Of a stretch of DNA of 64,000 bases, positions 41,390 through 53,555 are shown one piece after another. A program made the position numbers and the translations under genes. Position 1 is the stretch's first letter. Each line of letters starts with the position of its first letter. Origin of the DNA: Ypsolopha sequella (lineage: Eukaryota > Arthropoda > Insecta > Lepidoptera > Ypsolophidae); contig OW204011.1 of the NCBI GenBank assembly GCA_934047225.1, positions 14,582,339-14,646,338 on the forward strand, written 5' to 3'. The notes beneath the pieces were generated by a model, which saw nothing but the letters and a program-made list of their open reading frames with translations, did not search any database and had not been told where the DNA came from.

Positions 41390-41567
41390 CAAATATAAAC
41401 TGTAAAATACAAGTCACTATATTTCTTATATCGACAAACGCAAAGTGCACTCGCACACTTCTCCCGATAGTCCCAATCAATACTCCTCATCACTAGTCAG
41501 TACCGATTCAGACGCCGAGGAGAACGCACGTCGATTTTGCTTACATTTCCATCTTTACGACCGAAGC

Positions 41568-42839
41568 ATGTCGTGGCACGGCAAAACGCATATTCAGCCC
41601 CAAACCAGAGAGGTCATCTACAACGTGGTCAAGTACTTCGAAGAGGAGAAAGACAGCCGAAAAATACTGTTTCCTTTGGAGCAAGCTATGAAGAGGGCAG
41701 CCGCCGCTACCGGCTACTGTCAAGGGACTGTTTCGCGAATAAAGAAACTAGGTCCAAATTTCGAAAAACGAAAAAAGCAATGCCGATTTAAATCTATCAA
41801 ATTAGACAACTTCTCTTTGGTAGCTTTGAAAAATATCGTAACAACCATTTACACGGAGCAGAAGGTAAAGCCGACGATTAAAACTATCATAGCGGTGGCA
41901 AACAAAAATCTAGGGATCACATGCAGTATCGAATACATGAGGCAAATGTTACTAAAAACTCTCGGCTATAAATTCCAGAGAAGTATGAGTAAAATACCTT
42001 TTCTAAGCGAAAGAAGCGAAATCAAGCTATGCAGAGTGAAATACCTACAGAAAATACGTATGAACGATACGTTAGGAACTGCAAAAAAACCGGTGATCTT
42101 TTTAGGCGAGGCCTGTTTTAAGGTAACGCCGAAAACGAAAAAGTATTCGGCCCAAGGAACCAGATGGGTGTTAATACACGCCGGCAGTGATAAAGGATTC
42201 ATTTGTAACGCAAGTTTACTAGTGAAATCTCAATCGAAATCTGGAAGCGAAAACGTGATTAGCGTAGAAATTTTCACCAAATGGCTCAAACAACAACTGA
42301 TACCGAATATACCAAAACAATCGATAATCGTTATAGAGGACACGATATACAACACCAAACAAATAGAAAACATAATATCTTCGAACTCCAGCAAAAAACA
42401 AATGGGAGACTGGTTACAAAACCACAACATTCCTTTCAAAGACGACATGTTAAAAGCTGAACTGCACAATCTAGTTAAAGCACACATACAACCAAAAATC
42501 TTTATCGTCGACGAAATTCTAAGAGCATACAACCACGAAGTTATCCGATTACCACCGAACAACTGCGATTTGAGTCCTCTGCAATTCATCTTGTATCAGA
42601 TCCAGCACAAAGTGGCAGAAGATAATGTAGAGGAATTGGAAAATGCGATTCTGCAAGCCTTGGATGCTGTTTCAGCTGAAGATTGGGAGCTGGGAGCGAG
42701 GCATGTGAAGCAGTTGGAGCTCCAGTACTGGGAAAATGAATCTAAAATGGATGAGGTGATGGAGGCATTAGTTACGTCACAGAAAGGGGATGATGACGAT
42801 GAAGAGTTGGACTCGGTGGAGGAAACAGACGGCGAATAA
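41568..42839 (+). CDS. IS630/Tc1-like transposase-derived protein with substituted catalytic residues (domestication candidate)
   Basis: 423 aa from the first ATG (A at -3); the frame is open back to 41406, so an upstream exon could extend it. The N-terminal REVIYNVVKYFEEEK and a second helical unit with PTIKTIIAVANKNLGIT and LLKTLGYKF are the DNA-binding helix-turn-helices of this insect transposase family. The core fold is recognisable: GTRWVLIHAGSDKGFI, WLKQQLIPNIPKQSIIVIED, DWLQNHNIPFKDDMLKAEL, RLPPNNCDLSPLQ. Catalytic positions differ from the family pattern as I recall it: Asp to Gly (FLGEACF, residue 180), Asp to Glu (VIED, residue 257) and Glu to Gln (SPLQ, residue 339). The C-terminus is strongly acidic. 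No terminal repeats were seen nearby. Alternative: a dying transposon copy without stops by chance. Confidence 0.8.
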   Translation: MSWHGKTHIQPQTREVIYNVVKYFEEEKDSRKILFPLEQAMKRAAAATGYCQGTVSRIKKLGPNFEKRKKQCRFKSIKLDNFSLVALKNIVTTIYTEQKVKPTIKTIIAVANKNLGITCSIEYMRQMLLKTLGYKFQRSMSKIPFLSERSEIKLCRVKYLQKIRMNDTLGTAKKPVIFLGEACFKVTPKTKKYSAQGTRWVLIHAGSDKGFICNASLLVKSQSKSGSENVISVEIFTKWLKQQLIPNIPKQSIIVIEDTIYNTKQIENIISSNSSKKQMGDWLQNHNIPFKDDMLKAELHNLVKAHIQPKIFIVDEILRAYNHEVIRLPPNNCDLSPLQFILYQIQHKVAEDNVEELENAILQALDAVSAEDWELGARHVKQLELQYWENESKMDEVMEALVTSQKGDDDDEELDSVEETDGE

Positions 42840-42891
42840 TTTTGCAGTTTTATTTATCTTTTATAACGGTTTACTTGTAAATGTAAATCAC

Positions 42892-42897
42892 AATAAA
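42892..42897 (+). promoter_or_regulatory. Polyadenylation signal AATAAA
   Basis: It lies 53 bp after the stop codon of the transposase-derived ORF, a normal distance for a short 3' UTR. Confidence 0.5.
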
Positions 42898-42936
42898 AAG
42901 ATTTTTGTAATTTTTCCAGGCGTTTCAATAAACCTG

Positions 42937-43097
42937 GGGCTCTACCGCATAATTCTCGTTTGTATCAACTTCAAGCAAATGCATGCGAAATTCAACGCGT
43001 GCAAAAGAGATGGCATGTTAGGCGGGGGTCGTCGCACGCACGTCAAATTTCAATCTCAAGTTGATGTTGATGAAAATAAGAATTACGCGGTAGACCC
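42937..43097. mobile_element. MITE, family M4 (copy 2)
   Basis: 161 bp, ends ggggctctaccgcataat and attacgcggtagaccc, close to copy 1 at 7744-7906. Confidence 0.8.
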
Positions 43098-43190
43098 GCG
43101 GGTTAAAAGATAAATATCTCCAAGACATTAGGCAATCGGTATAGCTTTCATAAATTCCCACGATCATTCACAGTCTGTTTATCTTTTATC

Positions 43191-43589
43191 TTAAGGCGAT
43201 ATGTAAAAAAATAGAGGTGTTTCTTTTTTGTGTATTTCATGAAACACACAGAAAATTTTGACTATATAATCTAGGGTTTTGAAATTGGAAAACATGTTTG
43301 GATAAATTTTCCTCGATAGAAATAATTGTTGAAATGAGGTCTTCAAACACACTTTTTCTCCACGTTTGACGAATAGGAACCATATACAGAACTCAAACAT
43401 ATTTTATTAGGTGTGTTTCAACAATATCTAGAGATTTGATATTTGAAATTTTGCTAGCTATTTTAGTTTTTTTATAAAGATTATAAAACTAACATTTTTT
43501 CGCTTTCGCCCTAAATCCGCCCCTCTCACACTGAGCGTGTTTTCGCTTGGAATGACAGTGACAAAAATAAAATTCGCATAGCCTCTTAA
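43191..43589 (+). mobile_element. TTAA-flanked MITE, family M1 (copy 2)
   Basis: TTAA at 43191-43194 and 43586-43589; inner ends ggcgatatgtaaaaaaat and aattcgcatagcctc. It shares its right TTAA with the next M2 element. Confidence 0.82.
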
Positions 43590-43634
43590 GGCGATTAGTG
43601 TCGCCAAATTAGCAGCTCGATGTTTGTCGGTATA

Positions 43635-44091
43635 ACCCGGAGCATTAAAGAAAGGAATCTAAAATGGCGGCATGTACCTGTGATTTTATTGCTCAGTGAT
43701 ACAGACAGCATAAAAAGTTGTTGCTTTAATATTTTTTTTGTAATATTTTTGGTCTATTTTAATATACAAGGTGAAATTTAATCAACCGCCAGAATTCATA
43801 CTGCAGACTCGGTTAGTGATCAGGAACAATCTGTACTGACACCACCGGCGAAATCAGAAAAAAAAATTTTTGCTCCTATACTGCCTAGACTAGAAATTGT
43901 ATTGGAACTAGTCCAGTTCACATAGGAAGAAAATATTTTTTATACCATAAACACTTAAGTAAGCTTGAGCGGCAAATCCAGACAATTTTTTTTGCATTCA
44001 GTACGCAGGTGTGCGACTGAAGACAGATATACTGTGCGAGTGAGAGGGGATGATGATGGGCGCCATCTAAGATTCCTTTATTGCTCCGGGT
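43635..44091. mobile_element. TA-type MITE nested in M2
   Basis: Ends ACCCGGAGCATTAAAG and CTTTATTGCTCCGGGT, flanked by TATA on both sides (43631-43634 and 44092-44095). Inside near 43763 is a diverged M5-like end, atacaaggtgaaatttaatc. Confidence 0.82.
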
Positions 44092-44133
44092 TATACGAAT
44101 ATCGACAGAAACGACATTGAAATCACATTCAAT

Positions 44134-47100
44134 TAGACATGCGCAAAACAGTTCACCTAAAAGAAAGGAATGATACGTATGTTTTCTAATCCGGAACTAT
44201 TCCACTCCTCTAGTCCACTCACTCACTTAGTTCCGGCGTTTCTTCAGTACCGTCGTCGTTCAGAATGAGTGTAACCTCGGGGCTACTACAAAGACTACGA
44301 ACAAAATAATCTCTGAATGCACGATGTCAAGGTCTATTTTTGTAGTACACATTTCCCACTGGAATGTTACATTTGCCTCGTATCTTTTTTTGGTCACTTG
44401 ACACTTTCCAGATGTGGCGATTTGAATTTGAGTAGAAAATAATTGTGTTTTTGTTTTGTTTATAACTACGGGTTGCAACTTAGTTCTTTTGTTAGTTTCT
44501 TAGTTTCAAGAAAGGAGGATTAGTTTCACGTTTTGAGCCATTTTTGTATTTATTTATTACTTTTGCAAAGGACTATAACGGCAATGATGCCAGCTGTTAG
44601 TTAGAAAGGAAAGGAGGCTTGCAGTATTTATGAAGGGAAATAGCTTTTATTGTGAAGTAGTAAAATCTACGTCTATTATATGGGAAGGAACTGGGTGATA
44701 AAATAAAGTTAAGCTTTGTTGTGGTAATAAATTTTGGCCCAACGACGATGCGTACAAAACCTGAATGTTGACCGAGGCTAGGGTTAATGTAGATTCAAAT
44801 AGATTTAACAAAAGTAAAAGTAAATAATGTGTATAACTGACATTTTTTGAAATTTCTAAATCCACTTGAGAGGTTATCTTTCTTTGAATGGTATTGTATT
44901 CTATTCAGTCTAAGCACTAAATATCAGCGCTATATAAAACCAAATAAATAATAAAAATACCATTTAAATGATTATGCACATTCGAGATAATTTATTTCTT
45001 ATTTTCTTATAAATTATTACTTTACATAAAACAAATGTACCGTATACCGTAGAAGAGGCAGCAAAGGTCAAACTACCACTACCAAACACCCTAACAATGA
45101 GACTCCCTTTCAAATAATGCCTATTTTTTATAAATAAAATTAAAAAATAAATATGTGGTCTATCCTTTTTATAATTTATGTAGGTCTCTAAATACTCTTT
45201 TCATCAATAAAATTAAGTATACCAAAACTATGAAAAACACAAATAAAAAAATGTACTAATCTTGACACTACAACTGAGAATCAAAATAAAAAATAATCAC
45301 GCATTTTCTTGCACATCTTAGTTTCTTTTGTAATCAAGAATAAGAAAAACAAAAAAAAGTGTGGTAAAAATGAGCGGAAAAGGCCACCTTAAGAGTTAAA
45401 ACTTTGAACATAGAAAACGGCGGTGTATTTAAAAGCAAAAATTTATTTTAGATGTTTTATTTCATGTGAGTATACACTCATAGCGACAAAAGTAGTTTCA
45501 TTGATCGAAAATTATCCAAATATCAAAATGTGATACTTGATACAAATCCAAAACTTTGTTCAAACAGAACTGTTACTTTTTAGAGATAACTCAGTTCAGT
45601 TCATAAAAAGTGCATACTTGAATCAATTTATATTTTTTATACTTCAAGTAAGATAAATTGATTTTTATGTACAAAGCTTTAAATATTCTTAAAATAATTA
45701 TGCTTAATTTGAAATTTGATTACATAAAACTTGGCAACAATCAAAAAGATAAATTAAACTTACTTATTTTCCACCCCATAAAAGTACCTACAATTTGCTT
45801 AACTGTCTCTGTCTAAATTCTGTCTGTTCAAACAATACGTAGGTATGGGAGAACATCCGAGTATTTATTACCACGTTTGGTTAATAAATTACCACAAGAA
45901 ATAAGGTCCAGCCTTAATCCCAAAACTTAAAAGTACGCTAAAAAGTCACTTTATACATTTAACTAGAAAATGAAATTGGAACATTCCGTATAAGTCATTC
46001 CTTTGCTACCTGCGCCGCGATAAGAGCATCTTTTCATTTGTAAACCATTGTCCGATCGACTGCTCATTTACCTTACAATTTTATACCTGCTAATTCTGTA
46101 TTGTAATTTAATTCCTATTTACATGAAGTCAAGATCAACTAAATTCATTTATTTGCCTTTACTTATTTTTGTAACAACTACGTAACATTGCAGTAGCAGC
46201 CGTTCGACAAACAATTTCTCTCGTCATCCATTGTATAATTATAATAAGTATGTATGCAGGATTGCAGGTAGCTATCAGTATCAGTATTTATTTGTTTCTA
46301 CTTTTGTGGGCATAACCTCATGCACGAATATGAGTATTATTCACAAATTGTAGTATCAGGACAAACTCATTTGAGTTTATTGATACTATTCACCATGTAA
46401 TAAAATAATGTAAAATTATGAATAGATAAATAAATATAATAAAAAAAGCAAGTTACCAGACATACAAAAAATTCCAAACAAAAGCAATATTTATATTACA
46501 AAAAATAACTCCAACGCAATCATTGCAGGATAAAGCGGCGAAAAGAAAGAAACAACAATAATCTTAAAGTGCACGAAGCAAGCTCTATTGTCTAAAAAAC
46601 ATTTCCCGTTGGTACTCAATGTGTTGGTGATATCCCTTCATGTGCTAGTGTGTGTGTACTAGGATTCACTCATATTTCGTATACAAACGAAAGTAGTCCT
46701 TAAATTTCGGACGTAAGATCTATTTTGTATGAAGTATTTCTCATTGGAGTTGGAGTTGGAGTTCTGTGTGCAAGAAACCACCTACAAACAATAGTAGTCT
46801 TTAAATATTTGACGTAAGATCTATTTTGAATAAAATAGTTCCCATTGGAGTTGGAGTGAGTCGTTAGCTCTGTGTTCAAGAAACCGACTACAAACAAAAG
46901 TAGTCTTTAAATATTGGACGTAAGATCTATTTTGTATAAAATAGTTCCTATTGGAGTCGGAGTGAGTTGTTAGCTCTGTGTTCAAGAAACCGACTACAAA
47001 CAAAAGTAGTCTTTAAACATTGGACGTAAGATCTATTTTGTATAAAATAATTCCCATTGGAGTTGGAGTGAGCTGAGTCCGTGTGCAAGAAACAAACTAC

Positions 47101-47273
47101 AAACAAAAGTAGTCTTTAAATATTGGACGTAAACTCTTTTTTGTATAAATTATTTTCCATTGGGACTAAGGAGCTACGGAGTTGCTGGATAGAGGTGTGA
47201 ACGAGTGAGTGGTATAGTCCCAGGCGTGGAAGCATCTCATTTTCATCATTCACTCCGGAACTACCCATGTCTA
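44134..47273 (+). mobile_element. hAT-like element H1, copy A (internally deleted)
   Basis: Starts TAGACATGCGC and ends CCCATGTCTA, with duplication acattcat at the right (47274-47281) and acattcaat (one inserted base) at the left. Length 3140 bp. Relative to copy C it lacks ~1.29 kb (junction at 45104, between ccctaacaa and tgagactccc), a typical internal deletion. It carries five subterminal ~105-bp units near 46690-47160, one more than B and C. Remnants of two short ORFs (44260-44478 and 44647-44865, minus) occur in all copies. Confidence 0.9.
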
Positions 47274-47590
47274 ACATTCATATCAGCGCGCGATGCACAG
47301 TGACTGTTACGACGCTCGCTTCATCCTTGATAGGGCGAGATAGGAGAAAATTATACTTTTCACATGGACGTGATTGATCGATTGAATAATCCTATGTTAT
47401 GTTTATAGCTATTAAGTTTATCTATTTATTAAAGCATAAATGAATTAAATCGACGTAGCCGCTTAGGAGCAGTAGGGAATTCAAGCCAAAAAACACAATT
47501 CGGTAATTTTTTTTTTTTCATATTGAGGTTTTGGTGGTATGAAAAAGATAAATGTTGCATTTGTCTTAGAGTTGATATTTCATAATAGAT

Positions 47591-47912
47591 TTTTCAATGT
47601 CAGTGCTCGTAAAGCCCCACTTTTTATGCATCAAAATCGAACAGAAAGTCGATTATTTTGCCCTAGGACTTTATTATTATTACTTTTTTTTATTTATTTA
47701 CAATGGTTGGCTAACCTTTAGCTTTTCCTGTGTACCATAAATGTTATACTTTTTTTCCCACTGTTTAACGGCTCTGGATACAGTCCTTTTGAGCCAATCA
47801 TAATTTAAAGTTCACAAGATTATATTTGTTTTATTTCCTCACACTATGCATTGAAAAACGTAGTATGATACACGGGCGGAAGAGCAATAAATTACTCGGT
47901 TACGTTTAAAAC
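47591..47912 (+). mobile_element. MITE, family M6 (copy 4, 3' truncated)
   Basis: Matches 12929-13250 and stops at cggttacgtttaaaacattt, losing the hairpin end. Confidence 0.7.
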
Positions 47913-47932
47913 ATTTGGCGATACTAAGCTCC

Positions 47933-48355
47933 TTAAGAGGTTATGCGAATTTTATTTTTGTCACTGTCATTCCAAGCGAAAAATCGCGCAGTGCGAGAGG
48001 GACGGATTCAGGGAAAAAGGGAAAAGTTGATTTTATATTTTTATTTAAAAAAAACTAAAACAGCTAGCAAAATTTAAAATATAAAATCTTTAGATATTGT
48101 TAAAACGCACCTAATAAAATATGTTTGAGTCCTGTATATGGTTCCTATTCGTCAAACGAGGAGAAAAAGTGTGTTTGAAGACCTCATTTCAACAATTATT
48201 TCTATCGAGGAAATTTTATCCAAACATGTTTTCCAACTTCGAAACCCTAGATTATATAGTCAAAATGCATATACCAGAAACTGACTATAATTTTCCGTGT
48301 ATTTTATGAAATACACAGAAAAGAAACACCCGAATTTTTTCGCATATCGCCTTAA
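47933..48355 (-). mobile_element. TTAA-flanked MITE, family M1 (copy 3)
   Basis: TTAA at 47933-47936 and 48352-48355; minus orientation relative to copy 2, with gaggttatgcgaatttt at the left. Confidence 0.82.
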
Positions 48356-48439
48356 TACAATGCATGCATACATACATAGACGATATTTATGACCAGAGTC
48401 ACATATTTATGACGAGAACGTTATCTTTGGGTATACAAA

Positions 48440-48964
48440 TACTTAAATAAAATTATTGAAGTGTCCGTCTGTGATTCAGAAAAAAATCACGTTACCAAAA
48501 CTCGAAAACGCGGTTTTAGGGTTCTATACCTAATGGGCAAATCGGAGCCCTAGGTATTAATGTCACTCCGCTGTCCGTCTGTCACGGGTCTCTAGCTCTT
48601 ACACGGAATGAGATAGAAACCTGATTTTTTTATTATGTTGTGTACATATTGACCCAAAACCGAATTTTGAATTTGAAATGTATTAACTTATTTTTCAGGG
48701 ACAATCAAATCAAGAACTCCTAACTTACATTTTGACCAATTTGAGTTTCTTATGTAAATGAACTGAAAATGCAATTTTAAATGCACTAACAATAAGTTGA
48801 TTCCCTACATTCATATTGTAATCATGGACGTAATCATCATTATAAATCCACGTAAGATATTTTTTTCACAAGTAATTACATTTAAAGCAAATGAAAGTTT
48901 TTTTTTTGTTTCCTGTAAAATCATGCTTTTGGAGATAGGAGTTCTTGTCACTTGATCGTCGATA
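48440..48964 (+). repeat. Lepidopteran dispersed repeat pieces
   Basis: ttttagggttctatacctaa and ccgctgtccgtctgtcacgg are fragments of the family seen at 7222-7512; the remainder is unassigned. Confidence 0.5.
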
Positions 48965-49218
48965 TATAAGGTCTTTCAATTTAAATGGAAAGTAATTTAG
49001 GAGGTGATTCTGAGGTGATGACACTGAAATGTACATTTTTTTGCGCGAAATTTTTCTTCACTTGTCCATACAAACTGAGTCAGCTGATCGGACCACTTTG
49101 TACTGAGAAGTGAAAAAAAAGTTCGCACAAAAAAAAGTGCTTTGCAGTGGAATGTGATGTATTAACGATACTGAATCACCTCTTAAATGACTTTCCATTT
49201 AAATTGAAAGACCTTATA
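48965..49218. mobile_element. TA-target MITE, 254 bp
   Basis: Ends TATAAGGTCTTTCAATTTAA and its complement; arms continue through atggaaagt. The interior holds a weak second mirror (gcgcgaaatttttcttcact / aagtgaaaaaaaagttcgc). Confidence 0.8.
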
Positions 49219-49730
49219 TGTGAAAACTGAAGCGAAAAATTTTTTTTTCTCACCCTAGCATGTGGGGTGTCATTGTCTAGACCAGGGGTCTATATCTAGT
49301 GATGAGTATGATCTGTCAAAATAAGCGGTTTATATTTAGGTATAGCCAGTTATAAAAACAAAATCAACGCTGGCGAAGACGCGGGCGGTACCTATAGCTT
49401 GTATTCTTCGTGCTCGCACCGCCCGCGCGGTTGGAGGGTTGGGGCGGACGAGGAAGCACGCCGTTTATGTGCACGGCCGAGCGCATGGCTATACAGGTAG
49501 GGATTTGCTATCGAGATATTTCTTGAGATTAATTTTTTTATGAATAACCTTAGAATTATGTTAAAATCTATTCATGTTAAGTAGATTACGCCAACACCTT
49601 TTTTACGGAGTTGACCCTTAATATAAATATCTTTAGATTTATTACGAAGTATTTTGTACTGTATAAGATAGTTTTTTAGCTACTTTAGGTGGGTATGAAG
49701 TAATGATATTAATTAATAATAATATGCGTT

Positions 49731-49910
49731 TTAGCAAAATAGGTAATCAATGTTTAATTCTACATCATACATCTTTGCTTCAGACACAATTTTTGCTAAA
49801 TTGACATCATTCTGGTATTCCTGCGTTGATTTATATTTTTTACGCTCTTTAAAGAAGTTGTATACCTTATACACAATTTCTTTTGCCTGTCTTCCAATCG
49901 GTTTGCTCAT
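49731..49910 (-). pseudogene. IS630/Tc1-like transposase N-terminal fragment
   Basis: 59 aa from ATG at 49910: SKPIGRQAKEIVYKVYNFFK and QNDVNLAKIVSEAK. The first motif is clearly related to the N-terminus of the 423-aa ORF at 41568 (REVIYNVVKYFEEE), so both derive from one family. It stops before the second helix-turn-helix. In-frame codons continue upstream to copy B. Confidence 0.7.
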
Positions 49911-52900
49911 CTTCGGATCGTGATGTCGTGTGCGTTCTATAAAATGCGACAAGTTCCGAGTACACAAGTAGCCTTGGCGAGTGACCTCCGGCGTAGACAT
50001 GGGTAGTTCCGGAGTGAATGATGAAAATGAGATGCTTCCACTCCCGGGACTATACCACTCACTCGTTCACACCTCTATCCAGCAACTCCGTAGTTCCTTA
50101 GTCCCAATGGAAAATAATTTATACAAAAAAGAGTTTACGTCCGATATTTAAAGACTACTTTTGTTTGTAGTTTGTTTCTTGCAGACGGACTCCGCTCACT
50201 CCAACTCCGATGGGAATAATTTTATACAAAATAGATCTTACGTCTAATATTTAAAGACTACTTTTGTTTGTAGTTGGTTTCTTGAACACAGAGCGAACAA
50301 CTCACTCCAACTCCAATGGGAAATATTTTATACAAAATAGATCTTACGTCAAATATTTAAAGACTACTATTGTTTGTAGTTGGTTTCTTGGACACAGAGC
50401 TACAACTTCAATGAGAAATATTTCATACAAATAGATCTTACGTCCGATATTTAAGGACTACTTTCGTTTATATAGGAAATATGAGTGAATCCTAGTACAC
50501 ACATTTATATTACCAACACATTTAGTACCAACGGGAAATGTTTTTTAGACAAAAGAGCTCGCTTCGTGCACTTAAAGATTATTGTTGTTTCTTTCTTTTC
50601 GCCGCTTTATCCTGCAATGATTGCGTTGGAGTTATTTTTTGTAATATAAATATTGCTTTTGTTTGGAATTTTTTGTATGTCTGGTAACTTGCTTTTTTTA
50701 TTATATTTATTTATCTATTCATAATTTTACATTATTTTATTACATGGTGAATAGTATCAATAAACTCACATGACTTTGTCCTGATACTACAATTTGTGAA
50801 TAATACTCATATTCGTGCATGAGGTTATGCCCACAAAAGTAGAAACAAATAAATACTGATACTGATAGCTACCTGCAATGCTGCATACATACTTATTATA
50901 ATTATACAATGGATGACGAGAGAAATTGTTTGTCGAACGGCTGCTACTGCAATATTACGTAGTTGTTACAAAAATAAGTAAAGGCAAATAAATGAATTTA
51001 GTCGATCTTGACATCATGTAAATAGGAATTATATTACAATACAGATTAGCAGGTATAAAATTGTAAGGTAAATGAGCAGTCGATCGGACAATGGTATACA
51101 AATGAAAAGATGCTCTTATCGCAGCGCAGGTAGCAAAGGAATGACTTATACGGAATGTTCCAATTTCATTTTCTAGTTAAAGGTATAAAGTGACTTTTTA
51201 GCGTACTTTTAATAGTTTTACGATTAAGACTGGATCTTATTTCTTGTGGTAATTTATTAACCAAACGTGGTAATAAATACTCGGATGTTCTCCCATACCT
51301 ACGTATTGTTTGAACAGACAGAATTTAGACGGAGACAGTTAAGCAAGTTGTAGGTACTTTTATGGGGTGGAAAATAAGTAAGTTTAATTTGTCTTTTTGA
51401 TTGTTGCCAAGTTTTATGTAATCCAATTTCAAATTAAGCATAATTATTTTAAGAATATTTAAAGCTTTTTACATAAAAATCAATTTATTACTTGAAGTGA
51501 GATAAATTGATTCAAGTATGCACTTTTTATGAACTGAACTGAGTTATCTCTAAAAAGTAACAGTTCTGTTTGAACAAAGTTTTGGATTTGTATCAAGTAT
51601 CACATTTTGATATTTTGATAATTTTCGATCAATGAAACTACTTTTGTCGCTATGAGTGTATACTTACATGAAATAAAACATCTAAAATAAATTTTTGCTT
51701 TTAAATACACCGCCGTTTTCTGTGTTCAAAGTTTTAACTCTTAAGGTGGCCTTTTCCGCTCATTTTTACCACACTTTTTTTTGTTTTTCTTATTCTTGAT
51801 TACAAAAGAAACTAAGATGTGCAAGAAAATGCGTGATTATTTTTTATTTTGATTCTCAGTTGTAGTGTCAAGATTGGTACATTTTGTTATTTTTCATAGT
51901 TTTGGTATACTTAATTTTATTGATGAAAAGAGTATTTAGAGACCTACATAAATTATAAAAAGGATAGACCACATATTTATTTTTAAATTTTATTTATAAA
52001 AAATAGGCATTATTTGAAAGGGAGTCTCATGGATAAACTGAGGGTTAAGAATTCGCTCCGTGTTTTTCATACGTTTTATGCGGAGAATTGTTTTAAATAT
52101 TTTTCTCGTCTTTACTGCGATGGTTTTTTTAAAATCAGGGATATACAAAAGTTCATATTGGCCATCTAAATGAGGGCCTAACATTTATTTGATTATATTA
52201 TTTCTCCTTTGCGAAATATGTTGGTACTAAGATATTATGAAGAACAGTTCGGAGCGGGCTCGTAAGTACCAAAATAACTCTTAAAAGAGAATCAATTCAA
52301 CAAAATAAATTTTAGACATTTATTTAGACGGCAAATATGAATTGGTGTTTGTTTCTGGTTTTATTTAAAACATCGCGATAAAGGCCAGAAAAATATTTAA
52401 TATAATGATTTGCATCAAAGTTGTCGTCTTTACGGACCGGGCTCTTAAAGACATGGCATAGGCAAGATTAAGCACCTTATTTTGCAATTTTGCATCGGGT
52501 GAAAACAATGTTTACAACGTTGCATTTTTTAAGTCTTAAATCGCGCGCTCTTCGTCCTGGCAGTTACGACGACAGAAATGCCTTATTATGAAATAAATAT
52601 GTTATTGGGATATTTAATCTATGTTTGCTGTAAGAACTGCAATTTTTCGTAAGTGCGAATTGGTAATATCAATAATACCTATTTTACTATGGAAAAACCA
52701 AGCGAATCTGTTAAATAACCCTGGAGAAATGAATTTTTTAAACATGCTACATCATGAAAACTGATGTCTATATTTTTTTTTCTGGATTAATTATTTGATT
52801 AATATCATTATAATTTCGTAACTTCACTTCACAAAAGTTCACTCAATATCATAAAGGGATGGTTTTTATAACTTCTTCAGAAAACTACAATAAAAAAAGT

Positions 52901-53555
52901 GTTATTTTTGCGTGATATTAGCTCTTAAGTACTCTTTATTCAAGTGTCATAAATCTCACCAAATATTGTTTATATTACGAATTGTTATGAGCCTAATGAG
53001 CCTATGCTACGTCACAGCTTTCTTCGCGTCAATATCAACATAATTATGATGAGAGTTCAGTAGATCAAAACTTGATGCAAAACGTATGGAATAAAATAAA
53101 ATAAAGGAATTAGAATATTAGAAATAGAAGATTTATTCCCCGGATAAATAAGTTAGATATTAGGATGCTACTTCATTACTTCAAAGGATTAGATTTATTA
53201 CTTTAAATATTTTAGAAGCTTTAGTAACCTCGACGGAACCCTAAAGGTATGATGTATAGTAAATGCGATACAAGCTTAGGGGAAATCCTAATAACAGCAA
53301 AAAAAATATTTTAGGAGTTTTTGTTGTTAGGGTGTTTGGTAGTGGTGGTTTGACATTTGCTGCCTCTTCTACGGTATACGGTACATTTGTTTTATGTAAA
53401 GTAATAATTTATAAGAAAATAAGAAATAAATTATCTCGAATGTGCATAATCATTTAAATGGTATTTTTATTATTTATTTGGTTTTATATAGCGCTGATAT
53501 TTAGTGCTTAGACTGAATAGAATACAATACCATTCAAAGAAAGATAACCTCTCAA

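Larger units (their letters stand above)
43586..47590 (-). mobile_element. TTAA-type MITE M2 (copy 3), split by two nested insertions
   Basis: Host segments are 43586-43634, 44092-44133 and 47274-~47590; together they give the complement of M2 (e.g. gcgattagtgtcgccaaatt, gttacgacgctcgct, gtagccgcttaggagcagta). The first gap is a TA element (43635-44091), the second is hAT-like copy A (44134-47273). The far end merges with M6 copy 4. Confidence 0.8.

Noticed and set aside
41445..41567. GTG at 41445 as start of the transposase-derived protein
   Set aside because: Eukaryotic GTG initiation is unlikely; the ATG at 41568 matches the usual N-terminus of the family. The upstream open frame is kept only as a possible exon extension.
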